From the NCBI GenBank assembly GCA_964369635.1, contig CAYJGN010000011.1:1-46866 (forward strand): DNA of 46,866 nt, written 5' to 3'. Both the position numbers and the translations under genes were made by a program. Under the pieces are notes generated by a model. That model made no database searches. It saw only the letters and a list, made by a program, of their open reading frames with translations, and was not told where the DNA came from. Position 1 is the first letter of the stretch; each line of letters starts with the position of its first letter. Positions 17,208-25,536 of the stretch are shown here, piece after piece. The DNA comes from CAYJGN01 sp964369635. Lineage in GTDB: Bacteria > Bacillota > Clostridia > Oscillospirales > Ruminococcaceae.

Positions 17208-18151
17208 TTTATAAACTCCGCTATCTTATCTATCGTTGTTTTTATCGCCGTTTCAAGGTCAGATTTTATCTCAAACCCAGCCGCCCTTGCATGGCCGCCA
17301 CCGCCGAGCGCTGCACAGATAGCCGAGCTATCATAGTTTAGCGATGAGCGAAGAGAAACTTTAAACCCATCGCCCTTCTGCTTTAGCGTAACCCCTATTT
17401 CAACATCTTCTATCATCTTTGGAATAGTTGCTATACCATCGAGATCTGCAAGGGTTGCCCCTGTTTTTAAAAACATCTCATCGGTTATCGAAATAACCGC
17501 AACTTTTCCATCGAAATAGTACTTAAGGGTATCCAAAACAGCACGCTCAATAGCCACTCTCGCGCGGCTCTTTGTTTCAAAATGCAGTTTGTTTACCTTA
17601 TAGTTTTCAGCACCCGCCTCCATAAGCTCTGCCGCTATATGAAGGGTTTGCGGAGTTACCGAGCTATAGCGAAGAGCGCCAGTATCGGTACATATTCCTG
17701 TATAGATCGCTTTTGCCATCTGCGGCGTTACCGCTATACCGAGCTCTTTTATAACAAGATAAATAATCTCAGCGCAACTGCCGCACTCCGGCAGCAATAG
17801 CCTGTGCTTTGAAAAGCCTTTGTTGCTTATATGATGATCGATATTAAGGTCGATAGCACCAGTAAGATGCTCGTATTTCTCTCCGAGAAGTCGTCCCTCT
17901 GCGGTATCGACTGCAATAGTTGTTGCCTCTTCTAAATCACATGGTTTTACAAACGAAATAATATCTGAAAACAGCTCCCGAAAGGGGTCCGAACAGGTTA
18001 TTTTTGCCTTTTTCCCCATAGCTTGCATAGCAAGGGCTAAACCCACCGCACTGCCTGTGGCATCGCCGTCCGGGTCACGGTGGGCAATTATTAAAAAGTT
18101 ATCATGCTCTTTTAAATACTGCGCTGTTTCTTTTACGCTAAAATTTGTCAT
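17204..18151 (-). CDS. nrnA: DHH-family nanoRNase / pAp phosphatase
   Basis: 315 residues. NrnA degrades 2-5 nt RNA remnants and dephosphorylates pAp. The DHH domain shows IIAHRDPDGDATGS, then DLNIDHHISNKGF with the DHH triad; the C-terminal DHHA1 domain ends in GGGGHARAAGFEI, which binds the RNA backbone. It overlaps rbfA by 14 bp and truB by 4 bp, in the usual Firmicutes order. GAGGAA lies about 10 bases before the ATG. Confidence 0.93.
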   Translation of the reverse strand: MTNFSVKETAQYLKEHDNFLIIAHRDPDGDATGSAVGLALAMQAMGKKAKITCSDPFRELFSDIISFVKPCDLEEATTIAVDTAEGRLLGEKYEHLTGAIDLNIDHHISNKGFSKHRLLLPECGSCAEIIYLVIKELGIAVTPQMAKAIYTGICTDTGALRYSSVTPQTLHIAAELMEAGAENYKVNKLHFETKSRARVAIERAVLDTLKYYFDGKVAVISITDEMFLKTGATLADLDGIATIPKMIEDVEIGVTLKQKGDGFKVSLRSSLNYDSSAICAALGGGGHARAAGFEIKSDLETAIKTTIDKIAEFIN

Positions 18152-18491
18152 TGCGTTTCATTTCCTCAATCATACGGTTTAAATCTGAACTCTTCTCGAT
18201 AGAATTATCAGCAATAAAAACAAGTCTTGGAATATGGCGAACATGAATTCGCTCTGCAAGACGATGCTTAATAAACCCCTCGCCGCTGCGAAGGCCCTTT
18301 ACCGCCTCTTTTGCCTTATCAAAACTCTCTGCAGAGCTTACATAAACCTTGCACTCACTGCCATCTCCCGCAAGCTCTACTCGAACAACAGATAAAATTC
18401 CCGAAACTCGGGGGTCTTTTACCTCGCGAAAGACAACTGAAAGCTCTCTTTTTATATCTTCTGCAAGTCTTGAGTTTTTATAGTTTGCCAT
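18138..18491 (-). CDS. rbfA: Ribosome-binding factor A
   Basis: 117 residues, a KH-like fold protein that helps mature the 30S subunit and process the 16S 5' end. Conserved: RLAEDIKRELSVVFRE near the N-terminus, KDPRVSGILSVVRVEL, and the C-terminal RIHVRHIPRLVFIADNSIE. The ATG overlaps the infB stop by one base (TAATG), which implies translational coupling. Confidence 0.95.
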   Translation of the reverse strand: MANYKNSRLAEDIKRELSVVFREVKDPRVSGILSVVRVELAGDGSECKVYVSSAESFDKAKEAVKGLRSGEGFIKHRLAERIHVRHIPRLVFIADNSIEKSSDLNRMIEEMKRNDKF

Positions 18492-20773
18492 TAGTCTCTA
18501 TACTCCTCTATAATATAGCACTCGAAAATATCGCCCTCTTTGATATCGTTAAACTTCTCAAGGGTTATACCACACTCATACCCTTGTGCAACTTCACGGA
18601 CATCATCTTTAAATCTGCGAACAGTATCTATCTTATCCTCAGCAACAACGATACCATCACGGACAACACGGACGTTTGCATTTCTCTGAATTTTTCCGTT
18701 TGTTATATAGCTACCCGAAACGATACCGACGTTGCTTATCTTATAAACCTGACGAACTTCGGCAGAACCGAGCTCAACATCGCGGAACTTCGGCGCAAGC
18801 ATACCTTTCATAGCACTCTCAACTTCGTTTATACAGTCGTAAATTACCCTGTAAAGACGAAGATCAACGCCGTTTTCATCAGCTACCTGTTTTGCAACGG
18901 CATCAGGGCGGACGTTAAATCCAACGACGATAGCCTTTGATGTACCGGCAAGCATAATATCGGTTTCACTGACAGCACCAACACCACCGTGGATAACGCG
19001 AACACGCACCTCATCGTTTGTTAGTTTTTCAAGACTGCTCTTTAGCGCCTCAACAGAACCTTGAACATCACCTTTTATAATGATAGGAAGCTCTTTAATC
19101 TCTCCTTGCGCTATCTGCGAGAAGAGGTTATCAAGGGTTACCTTCTGGTATGCACCAAACTGCTCCTCTTTTGCCTTTTGCTTTCTCTCCTCAACAAGCT
19201 CACGAGCAAGACGCTCATCCTCAACCGCATTGAAGATATCTCCCGCCGCCGGAACTTCCGATAGACCAGTTATCTCAACAGGTCTTGATGGGCCTGCTGA
19301 TTTAAGGGCTCTACCCTTGTCATCGGTCATAACACGAACACGGCCAACAGCAGCACCAGCAACTATTATATCGCCCGATTTAAGCGTTCCGTTTTGCACA
19401 AGGATAGTTGCAACTGGGCCACGACCTTTATCGAGTTTCGCTTCAATTACAGTACCCTNNNNNNNNNNAGCTTTTAGTTCTTTAACCTCTGATACAAGAA
19501 GTATCATCTCAATTAGGGTGTCAATACCCTCTTTTGTTATAGCTGAAACAGGCACACAGATAACATCGCCGCCCCATTCTTCCGGAACAAGCTCATGCTC
19601 TGTTAGCTCTTGCTTCACCCTCTCAGGATTAGCTTCTGCTTTATCCATTTTATTAATTGCAACGATTATAGAAACTCCAGCCGCTTTCGCATGGTTTATA
19701 GCTTCTACCGTCTGTGGCATTATACCATCATCTGCCGCAACAACAAGCACCGCAACGTCAGTTACCGATGCACCACGAGCACGCATAGCGGTAAACGCCG
19801 CATGTCCTGGGGTATCAAGGAAGGTTATAAGGTTTTCACCCTGTCTTATCTGGTAAGCACCGATATGCTGGGTGATACCGCCAGCTTCTCCGGCAGTTAC
19901 ATTTGCATTACGAATTGCATCAAGGATTGAAGTTTTACCGTGGTCAACGTGTCCCATAACAACGACAACCGGCGGACGAGCTTCGAGGTCTCCCTCATTG
20001 TCATCGCTCTGATCAATTAGTCGCTCTTCTATAGTAACAGTGACTTCTTTTGTAACTTTTGCTCCAAATTCCATTGAAATCATCGCCGCAGTATCGTGGT
20101 CGATAACATCGTTTTGAGTTACCATAACCCCCATAAGCATAAGTCTCTTGATAACGTCCGCCGCTGTTTTCTTCAGGCGAAGAGCAAGCTCAACAACAGT
20201 TATCTCATCTGGGATAAGTACCTCAAGCTGACGTTCTTTTTGCAGCTGAATTTGAATTCTGCGCAGTTTATCTGCATCGCTCTCGCGGTTTCTATTACCA
20301 TACTGGCCACGTCTGTCGTTTCTTTTTCCAAGTTTCTGTTTCTTTTGGAAATCATTCGCTTTAGGCGCGCTATTGCTCGCTAAATTATCATACTTATCGT
20401 TATATTTATCGAGGTTTACCTCAACCTTTCTCGTATCAACTGTTTTCGTTACACGAACAGGTTTTGGAGCCGCATCTTTCTTCGGCGGTTTTTCCTTTTT
20501 AGGCATAGCTGCCGCTGGCGGAGTATTCTTCTCCACCTTTGCAGCTGGTGCTGGCGCCGCCGCTTTTTCCTCTGAGGGTTTTATAACATCTTTCAAACTC
20601 TCTTTGGCATTCTGTTTTGTTAGATGATCGAAAAGAAAATTAAGTTCCTCCTCAGATAGGGCAGAAGCCGTTTTTTTAGGCTCGCCACCCATAACTGCGA
20701 CTGCCGCAATTATCTCCTTTGAAGTCATATTAAAATCTTTCGCAACATCTGATACCTTGTATTTAATTACCAT
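18491..20773 (-). CDS. infB: Translation initiation factor IF-2 (contains assembly gap)
   Basis: About 760 residues as assembled. Order: N-terminal IF2-N helix bundle (YKVSDVAKDFNMTSKEI), a Lys/Ala/Pro-rich linker, a second IF2-N segment, then the G domain with VVVMGHVDHGKTSILD (G1), DTPGHAAFT (G3) and NKMDKAEAN (G4), followed by domains II, III and IV. The ATG at 20773 has AAAGGAGG 6 bases upstream. Ten Ns at 19459-19468 interrupt domain II just before GTVIEAKLDKGRGPVAT. Homologues have about seven residues there (the NPxRxA stretch) where only 10 Ns stand, so the true gap is probably near 19 bases; the reading frame happens to be kept. Confidence 0.96.
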   Translation of the reverse strand: MVIKYKVSDVAKDFNMTSKEIIAAVAVMGGEPKKTASALSEEELNFLFDHLTKQNAKESLKDVIKPSEEKAAAPAPAAKVEKNTPPAAAMPKKEKPPKKDAAPKPVRVTKTVDTRKVEVNLDKYNDKYDNLASNSAPKANDFQKKQKLGKRNDRRGQYGNRNRESDADKLRRIQIQLQKERQLEVLIPDEITVVELALRLKKTAADVIKRLMLMGVMVTQNDVIDHDTAAMISMEFGAKVTKEVTVTIEERLIDQSDDNEGDLEARPPVVVVMGHVDHGKTSILDAIRNANVTAGEAGGITQHIGAYQIRQGENLITFLDTPGHAAFTAMRARGASVTDVAVLVVAADDGIMPQTVEAINHAKAAGVSIIVAINKMDKAEANPERVKQELTEHELVPEEWGGDVICVPVSAITKEGIDTLIEMILLVSEVKELKAXXXXGTVIEAKLDKGRGPVATILVQNGTLKSGDIIVAGAAVGRVRVMTDDKGRALKSAGPSRPVEITGLSEVPAAGDIFNAVEDERLARELVEERKQKAKEEQFGAYQKVTLDNLFSQIAQGEIKELPIIIKGDVQGSVEALKSSLEKLTNDEVRVRVIHGGVGAVSETDIMLAGTSKAIVVGFNVRPDAVAKQVADENGVDLRLYRVIYDCINEVESAMKGMLAPKFRDVELGSAEVRQVYKISNVGIVSGSYITNGKIQRNANVRVVRDGIVVAEDKIDTVRRFKDDVREVAQGYECGITLEKFNDIKEGDIFECYIIEEYRD
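19459..19468. other. Assembly gap (10 Ns) inside infB
   Basis: Ten Ns mark a scaffold join. The count is probably a placeholder and not the true distance, because the encoded segment is a few residues shorter than in other IF-2 proteins. Confidence 0.95.
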
Positions 20774-21080
20774 TAACTTCCTCCTTTGAGAGTTTTCCAA
20801 AAAACGCTTCTTCCATCGCTCTATCGGTAATTACCATTACCCCGACCCTCTTCTTTAAAATAGTGTATATATCATCCATAGAACAGGGTAGTTTTACCGT
20901 TTTAATACCGCTGTCTTTTGTTTTAAAAAGTATTTCTTTCTGCGTCTTCTCAGATAGGTCTTCGCAGATAAAAATATATTTAACCTTCTTTTTGTAAGTC
21001 TGTTCAAGTGCGGCATCGAACCCCACAGTCAAAGCGCCCGCTTTCCTTACAATTCCGAGAAACGAAATGTTTTTATCCAT
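20763..21080 (-). CDS. ylxQ: L7Ae/L30e-like ribosomal protein, YlxQ family
   Basis: 105 residues with the L7Ae/L30e RNA-binding pattern: FLGIVRKAGALTVGFDAALE (kink-turn contact region) and KYIFICEDLSEKTQKEI. The start at 21080 was chosen because it matches the family N-terminus and follows GGTGAAG; the open frame extends 21 codons further but only into ylxR. It overlaps ylxR by 8 bp and infB by 11 bp. The family is believed to bind structured RNA; its precise role is not established. Confidence 0.9.
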   Translation of the reverse strand: MDKNISFLGIVRKAGALTVGFDAALEQTYKKKVKYIFICEDLSEKTQKEILFKTKDSGIKTVKLPCSMDDIYTILKKRVGVMVITDRAMEEAFFGKLSKEEVNGN

Positions 21081-21330
21081 CCGCTTCACCGAGTAGCTTA
21101 TCGTAGACTTCGCTTGGCACTGCAATTTTAAAACTGCGTTCAAGCGCTTTTGATTTCTGCGCCTTTAAAACACACGCAGCATCTTTGCAGATATAAGCCC
21201 CTCTGCCGTTTTTCTTTCCGGTATCGTCGATAAAAATCTCACCCTCTTTATTTTTGACTATCCGTGTTAAATCTCGCTTGTCTTTATGCACCCTACATAC
21301 AGCGCACATTCTCTCGGGTGTTTTCTTCAA
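21073..21330 (-). CDS. ylxR: YlxR-family RNA-binding protein (DUF448)
   Basis: 85 residues. RMCAVCRVHKDKRDLTRIV and GRGAYICKDAACVLKAQK are the two signature blocks of the family, the first usually RMCVGCR. Start is TTG with GGGGGAG 6 bases upstream. Homologues have been linked to RNase P and to transcription control; the operon position between nusA and ylxQ-infB is universal in Firmicutes. Confidence 0.93.
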   Translation of the reverse strand: MKKTPERMCAVCRVHKDKRDLTRIVKNKEGEIFIDDTGKKNGRGAYICKDAACVLKAQKSKALERSFKIAVPSEVYDKLLGEADG

Positions 21331-21342
21331 GAGCGCTCCCCC

Positions 21343-22392
21343 CTACTCACCGAAAAATCCGCTCTGCGGCTTTATGTCTATTTTATATCCTGTGAGTTTT
21401 GCCGCAAGTCTTGCATTCTGGCCTTTATTTCCTATTGCAAGAGAGATTTGGTCATCCGGCACAGTTGCTTTGCATTCTCTTGTTTCTTCGTTAATAATCT
21501 CAACCTCTAAAACATTTGCAGGAGATAGCGCCGCCGCAACATACTCTTTTGGGTCTTCGCTAAACTTCACAACATCTATCTTCTCGCCGCCAAGCTCATC
21601 AACTATTTTAACTATACGAGTTCCTCTGTTTCCAATACATGCACCGACAGGATCAACATCGGGGTTTGTACTGCGGACAGCCATCTTCGTGCGGCTTCCA
21701 GCTTCTCTTGAAATCGAAGCTATCTCAACGGTACCATCAAATATTTCAGGCACCTCCATCTCAAACATCCTTTTAACAAGTCCCGGATGGGTTCTGCTTA
21801 TCATGATTTTAGGTCCTCGCTCGGTTGCAAGCACCTCAACAACATAAACGCGAATTCTATCTCCCTCGCGTATAACCTCTCCAGCTATCTGCTCGCTCTT
21901 TGGTAGAATAGTCTCGCTTCTGCCTATTTCAACAGAGATAATGCCTTTTTTATTATCAATTCTTGTAACAGTTCCTGAAACTATCTCATGCTCTTTCGAT
22001 TGAAACTCTTCAAGGATTAGATTTCTCTCAGCTTCACGAATTCCCTGTCTTATAACATGCTTTGCAGTTTGCGCTGCTATTCTTCCAAATTGCTTTGTTT
22101 CAAGCTCAATGCGAACGATATCGCCGATAACTGCCTTTTTGCTATACTTCACAGCTTCCTCGATGCTCATCTCAAGGTCGCTATCAAATACCTCTTCGAC
22201 AACCTCTTTGCCGAGAAAAACTTTAAACTGTCCCTTATCAGGGTCGATTTCCACAAAGACATTTTCATTTCCGCCAAAATCCTTTTTAACGGCTATAACA
22301 ATTGCATTTTTTATCTTTTCAAGAAGATATCCCCCCTCAATACCCTTTTCCTTTTCGAGTTGGGTCAGTGCTTCAAAAAATTCGTTATTCAT
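21343..22392 (-). CDS. nusA: Transcription termination/antitermination factor NusA
   Basis: 349 residues, the short Firmicutes form without the acidic C-terminal repeats. Order: RNA polymerase-binding N-terminal domain (EFFEALTQLEKEKGI onward), S1 domain (HEIVSGTVTRIDNKKGIISVEIG), and two KH domains, with VGACIGNRGTRIVKIVDELGGEKIDVV in the first and AIGNKGQNARLAAKLTGYKIDI in the second. Two ATGs stand in tandem; I chose the second (22392), five bases from GGAGG, because the first (22395) is too close. It overlaps the end of rimP by 8 bp. Confidence 0.96.
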   Translation of the reverse strand: MNNEFFEALTQLEKEKGIEGGYLLEKIKNAIVIAVKKDFGGNENVFVEIDPDKGQFKVFLGKEVVEEVFDSDLEMSIEEAVKYSKKAVIGDIVRIELETKQFGRIAAQTAKHVIRQGIREAERNLILEEFQSKEHEIVSGTVTRIDNKKGIISVEIGRSETILPKSEQIAGEVIREGDRIRVYVVEVLATERGPKIMISRTHPGLVKRMFEMEVPEIFDGTVEIASISREAGSRTKMAVRSTNPDVDPVGACIGNRGTRIVKIVDELGGEKIDVVKFSEDPKEYVAAALSPANVLEVEIINEETRECKATVPDDQISLAIGNKGQNARLAAKLTGYKIDIKPQSGFFGE

Positions 22393-22870
22393 CATTTCCT
22401 CCCGGTTTTTCCACTAAAACTTTTGCATATGCAAGTTTTTTAATTTCTACTTTTTTATTCTCGCCTTCGCAATCTAAGAATATGAACTCTTTATCATAAT
22501 CTTCTAAAACGCCCTCTATTTCGCGCTCGCCGCTCTCAGGTTTCACTATAAATTTCGCTCGAACCTTTTTGCCCTTTGCATATTCATAATGACTTTCACC
22601 TGATAGGTCACGCTCAATCCCGCTTGAGCAAACCTCTAAAAAATAAGCTCCTGCGACAAGATTCCCCTCTTCTATCTGCGGGTCGATTTCCCTTGAAAAC
22701 CGCTCGCAATCCTCAATGCTGATACCTTTTTCACTATCGAGGAATATCCGAAGAAAATAGTTCGGACCCTCTTTAACAAAGGTTATATCCCATAAAGAAA
22801 AACCCATTTTTTCTGCAATTGGTTTTGCAAGAGCCATAACTGCGACGGCGGTATTTTTAACTTTTGCCAT
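22385..22870 (-). CDS. rimP: Ribosome maturation factor RimP
   Basis: 161 residues. It helps mature the 30S subunit. The N-terminal domain has FLRIFLDSEKGISIEDCERFSREIDP and YFLEVCSSGIERDL (usually EVSSPGLDRPL), and the C-terminal SH3-like domain has GKKVRAKF and FIFLD. The ATG at 22870 has GGAGG 4 bases upstream; the frame is open for 5 more codons. It is first in the operon, behind a strong promoter and a leader hairpin. Confidence 0.94.
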   Translation of the reverse strand: MAKVKNTAVAVMALAKPIAEKMGFSLWDITFVKEGPNYFLRIFLDSEKGISIEDCERFSREIDPQIEEGNLVAGAYFLEVCSSGIERDLSGESHYEYAKGKKVRAKFIVKPESGEREIEGVLEDYDKEFIFLDCEGENKKVEIKKLAYAKVLVEKPGGNDE

Positions 22871-22890
22871 AAATCCTCCAAACAAAAGTT

Positions 22891-22914
22891 TAAGAGCAGG
22901 TCTCCCTACTCTTA
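22891..22914 (-). promoter_or_regulatory. Leader hairpin upstream of rimP
   Basis: On the minus strand TAAGAGTAGG / CCTGCTCTTA forms a 10-bp stem (one G-T wobble) with a 4-base loop GAGA, between the promoter and the ribosome site. It has no proper T-tract and could stabilise the mRNA or be a processing or control site. Confidence 0.5.
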
Positions 22915-22937
22915 ATCCTCATACTATTACAAATAAA

Positions 22938-22966
22938 ATAATATCATAACTACCCGCAATTGTCAA
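22938..22966 (-). promoter_or_regulatory. Promoter of the rimP-nusA-infB operon
   Basis: On the minus strand a perfect TTGACA (22961-22966), a 17-base spacer ending in TGA (extended -10) and TATTAT (22938-22943). This is one of the best promoters in the window and drives a housekeeping operon. Confidence 0.85.
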
Positions 22967-22968
22967 CC

Positions 22969-23493
22969 CTACTCAATTAGAAAAACAAGAAGATTACAGG
23001 CAATTTTAAGCGCTGCCAGCATTTCATCTGAAATTTCTCCTCCCTCGCCACAGAGAAACACCCCACCGAGCATATCACCACAGGATATAATCGGGGCATA
23101 TGCAACTACCGGCGGCGAGTTTTCACAGACGAGAAAACTCTCGTGCTTTAAAACAGCTGTGAGCTGTCGCTTCTCAAGCGCTGAGTAGGAAACTGCCGTT
23201 ATCTGACTGCCAATAATCTCTTTTAATGCAGTCCCCGCAACCGAAACAACCCTATCTCTATCTGTTATTATAACAGGTCTTTGAACACTTCCAAAAACAG
23301 CCCTCGCCGCCGCCGATGCAAAATTTTCAAACTCGGCAAGAGTTGAGTATTTTTTGAAGATAACCTCTCCGCCCTCGCCTGTGAAAATTTCAAGCGGATC
23401 GCCCTCTTTTATCTTCATCGTTCTTCTTATCTCTTTTGGGATAACAACCCGACCAAGGTCATCTATCCTTCGTACAATTCCAGTCGCCCTCAT
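22969..23493 (-). CDS. spoVT: Stage V sporulation protein T-like regulator
   Basis: 174 residues. The N-terminal 50 residues form an AbrB-type swapped-hairpin DNA-binding domain (GIVRRIDDLGRVVIPKEIRRTMKIKEGDPLEIF), and the remainder a GAF-like domain, exactly the SpoVT design. In Bacillus it is made in the forespore by sigma-G and tunes forespore genes and germination. Its presence suggests the organism sporulates, although non-spore-formers sometimes retain it. The ATG has GGGAG 7 bases upstream. There is no terminator before the rimP promoter. Confidence 0.9.
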   Translation of the reverse strand: MRATGIVRRIDDLGRVVIPKEIRRTMKIKEGDPLEIFTGEGGEVIFKKYSTLAEFENFASAAARAVFGSVQRPVIITDRDRVVSVAGTALKEIIGSQITAVSYSALEKRQLTAVLKHESFLVCENSPPVVAYAPIISCGDMLGGVFLCGEGGEISDEMLAALKIACNLLVFLIE

Positions 23494-23590
23494 AAACTAC
23501 TCCCTTTTTCGCTTTTACTTATTATTAGCAAATTTAGAAGAATATATACTTTAGTTTTTAGAGCATCTTTATCTTTTTGAAATTATCATT

Positions 23591-23617
23591 TTTAAAACGC
23601 GAAATTCTTGTTTTCGC
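23591..23617 (-). terminator. Weak terminator after the peptide-binding lipoprotein gene
   Basis: A 6-bp stem GCGAAA / TTTCGC with a 7-base loop followed by GTTTT on the minus strand, 8 bases after the stop codon. Confidence 0.45.
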
Positions 23618-23624
23618 TTAAATT

Positions 23625-25127
23625 TTATTCTATTGTCGAAAAATCTATATAATGGAAACCGGGGGAGTATGAAAGCGATGAAATATTGTTTGAAAGGAGT
23701 AGTCTGCTCTCGGTAAACGATATAGGGTATGCTATATAATCATCAATTAAATACTGCTCTGCCGCGATAAAATCCTCTGCCTCACCACTCGCTATCGCTC
23801 TATCAAGAAGCGAGCTATACTGCTCATCCTGATAAAACTCATACCCTCTGTACCCTTCTGAAAAAACTCTCAAAATATCAGATGGGTCACCACCTGATGC
23901 TTCTATTGTTATAATCGCAATATCAAAATTCCCCGAAGCTATGGTGCTATTAAACGCCGACAGGCTCTGATACTTAAGGCTTCCAAATGCATTTAAATCC
24001 CTCTGCCACCGCTGCATAACAGCAGATAGCAACATCTCCTCTTCTTGCGATTTGACATAGATCTCGAAAGAAGAGAGGGTATTTTTATCAAAGTTTTGCA
24101 TAAGCGCTGCATTTAGCAAATCGCCACCCGCGCTTGCTAACTGCTCCGGAGCAGTTAAATACTCTTCCACCTTATAAAAGCCGCCATCAACGGTTACCGA
24201 GTTTGGAATAAGTGAAAACGGTTCATTTACAGCTAAATCTGAAGCGACTAAAATCGCCTCTAAGTCCATAGTTTTTATAAAAGCTTCACGCACCTCGCGC
24301 ACAGCAAACTCCTCGCTGTTTGAATTAAAGATTAAAACCGAAACCCCGCTCTCGACCGTTATTAGATTGCTCTTTGTTTCTATCTCGCCATCTCCATCGA
24401 TATAGGCAACATCACAGTCCCCATTTTCAACAGCTAAAACACCATCATCTCGGTTTAAATATACCGTTATATCAGCTGCGTCATAAACTGCTGCGAGAGA
24501 AATGCTGCTACTGCCAAATTTTTGAAGGGTATAGTCTCCGTTTGTTAGCAGAGCATCTTCATAGAGCCCATACCGCCCTTTTGTTTCAACGAAAAACTTT
24601 TCATTGCAAGGATATGCATATGGGTCGGATAACAGTTTTAAAAAATTCGGGTCAGCTTTTTCAAGCTCGATAACAAGCGTTTTATCATCGGTTGCGTAAA
24701 CTGCAATATCATCTTTACTGCCGCTGCCCTCTAAAAACTCCATAGCTCCAGAAATGCCCGAAAATAAAATCGCTCCATCGCTTCCATCAAAAAGTCTTTT
24801 AATGCCGAAAACAAAATCTTGCGCAACAAGCTCTGTTCCGTCCTGCCAGAATATATCATCTTTTAAGGTAAATGTATATTTATTGCCGTGAATTTCATAA
24901 TCTGAAACTAAATCGGGTACCGCTTCTCCCCATTCATTTATATAAAATAGCCCATCAAATAGGTTGTATAAAATATTTTTTTCAGAGCTACCATGCGCAA
25001 ACTGCGGATCTAAATTATTAACATCATCGACAAAATAGACGGTAAAACTCTCTTCACCGCCACACCCACTTATAAACAAAATCATAGTTAACAATAATGC
25101 TAATATTAGTTTTTTTATAGAAATCAC
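23625..25127 (-). CDS. Extracellular peptide-binding lipoprotein (SBP family 5)
   Basis: 500 residues. A hydrophobic signal sequence ends in the lipobox FISGCGG, so Cys would be lipidated and the protein anchored outside. NLDPQFAHGSSEKNILYNLFDGL and EAVPDLVSDYEI and DDIFWQDGTELVAQDFVFGI are the signature of OppA/DppA-type ABC solute-binding proteins. The start is uncertain: the GTG at 25127 lacks a good ribosome site, while AGGTGA is ideally placed for the ATA codon at 25118, where the protein would begin MKKLILALLL. No permease or ATPase is adjacent, so it is an orphan receptor or works with a distant transporter. Confidence 0.88.
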   Translation of the reverse strand: MISIKKLILALLLTMILFISGCGGEESFTVYFVDDVNNLDPQFAHGSSEKNILYNLFDGLFYINEWGEAVPDLVSDYEIHGNKYTFTLKDDIFWQDGTELVAQDFVFGIKRLFDGSDGAILFSGISGAMEFLEGSGSKDDIAVYATDDKTLVIELEKADPNFLKLLSDPYAYPCNEKFFVETKGRYGLYEDALLTNGDYTLQKFGSSSISLAAVYDAADITVYLNRDDGVLAVENGDCDVAYIDGDGEIETKSNLITVESGVSVLIFNSNSEEFAVREVREAFIKTMDLEAILVASDLAVNEPFSLIPNSVTVDGGFYKVEEYLTAPEQLASAGGDLLNAALMQNFDKNTLSSFEIYVKSQEEEMLLSAVMQRWQRDLNAFGSLKYQSLSAFNSTIASGNFDIAIITIEASGGDPSDILRVFSEGYRGYEFYQDEQYSSLLDRAIASGEAEDFIAAEQYLIDDYIAYPISFTESRLLLSNNISSLSYSPGFHYIDFSTIE

Positions 25128-25142
25128 CTACGCTTTTTAGAT

Positions 25143-25171
25143 AGTTTAATATAATTATCCTTTTTTGTAAA
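25143..25171 (-). promoter_or_regulatory. Promoter of the peptide-binding lipoprotein gene
   Basis: On the minus strand TTTACA (25166-25171), a 17-base spacer and TAAACT (25143-25148), about 16 bases before the start codon. Confidence 0.55.
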
Positions 25172-25536
25172 GTTTTGACAGAGAATGACATCGTTTTGCC
25201 ACAAAAAAACCGCCGCCTGGCGATTTAGCTAAAGCTTTCATATCTGCTCCTTTTACTTTGTTTTATAGATTGTATCACCCTTAAAATGCTGCTTTTTTAT
25301 TGTTCTGAAAAGGCGGTGCTTTTCAAGATAGATGCGATTTCTTTCAATCCATTCAAGACAGCGGTGTTGCCTTTCGAGATAGCAGCCCCCTCCCCCGCAG
25401 CGGCGATAATAAAATCGCCGCTGCGCAAAGCGCAAAAAACGGCAGTCGCCGTTTTTTTCGCGGGGGAGGGGGCCTGCCGCTTTTTAAATACTATCTATAA
25501 AAACATGCTTGTACAAGAAAAAATATAAACCCTTTC
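25172..25536. other. Intergenic region with cloverleaf element C and an imperfect repeat
   Basis: Holds cloverleaf element C (25382-25477). On the minus strand a 60-codon frame (25253-25435) starts inside the element, lacks a ribosome site and encodes a basic peptide whose parts YLERQHRCLE and YLEKHRLF come from an imperfect DNA repeat about 57 bases apart. It may be a decayed coding fragment. A CGCC-AGGC-GGCG hairpin followed by T7 on the minus strand (about 25203-25220) could be a terminator for transcripts reading out of this region. Confidence 0.45.
25382..25477. repeat. Cloverleaf palindromic element C
   Basis: The closing stem pairs 25386-25398 with 25460-25472 (CCCCCTCCCCCGC / GCGGGGGAGGGGG, 13 bp, perfect), extended by GCAG / CTGC past one bulged C. 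The three hairpins are contiguous: 25399-25422 (9 bp AGCGGCGAT / ATCGCCGCT, 6-base loop), 25423-25433 (GCGC-AAA-GCGC, same as in element A) and 25434-25457 (10 bp AAAAAACGGC / GCCGTTTTTT). Only two bases are unpaired at the junction. Confidence 0.87.

Noticed and set aside
25382..25477. G-quadruplex in element C
   Set aside because: Only two long G-runs stand together (GGGGG-A-GGGGG); these pair perfectly with the C-run of the other arm, so the stem explains them.
25382..25477. Element C as a simple intrinsic terminator
   Set aside because: The T-tract is part of the third hairpin stem, inside the closing stem, not after it.
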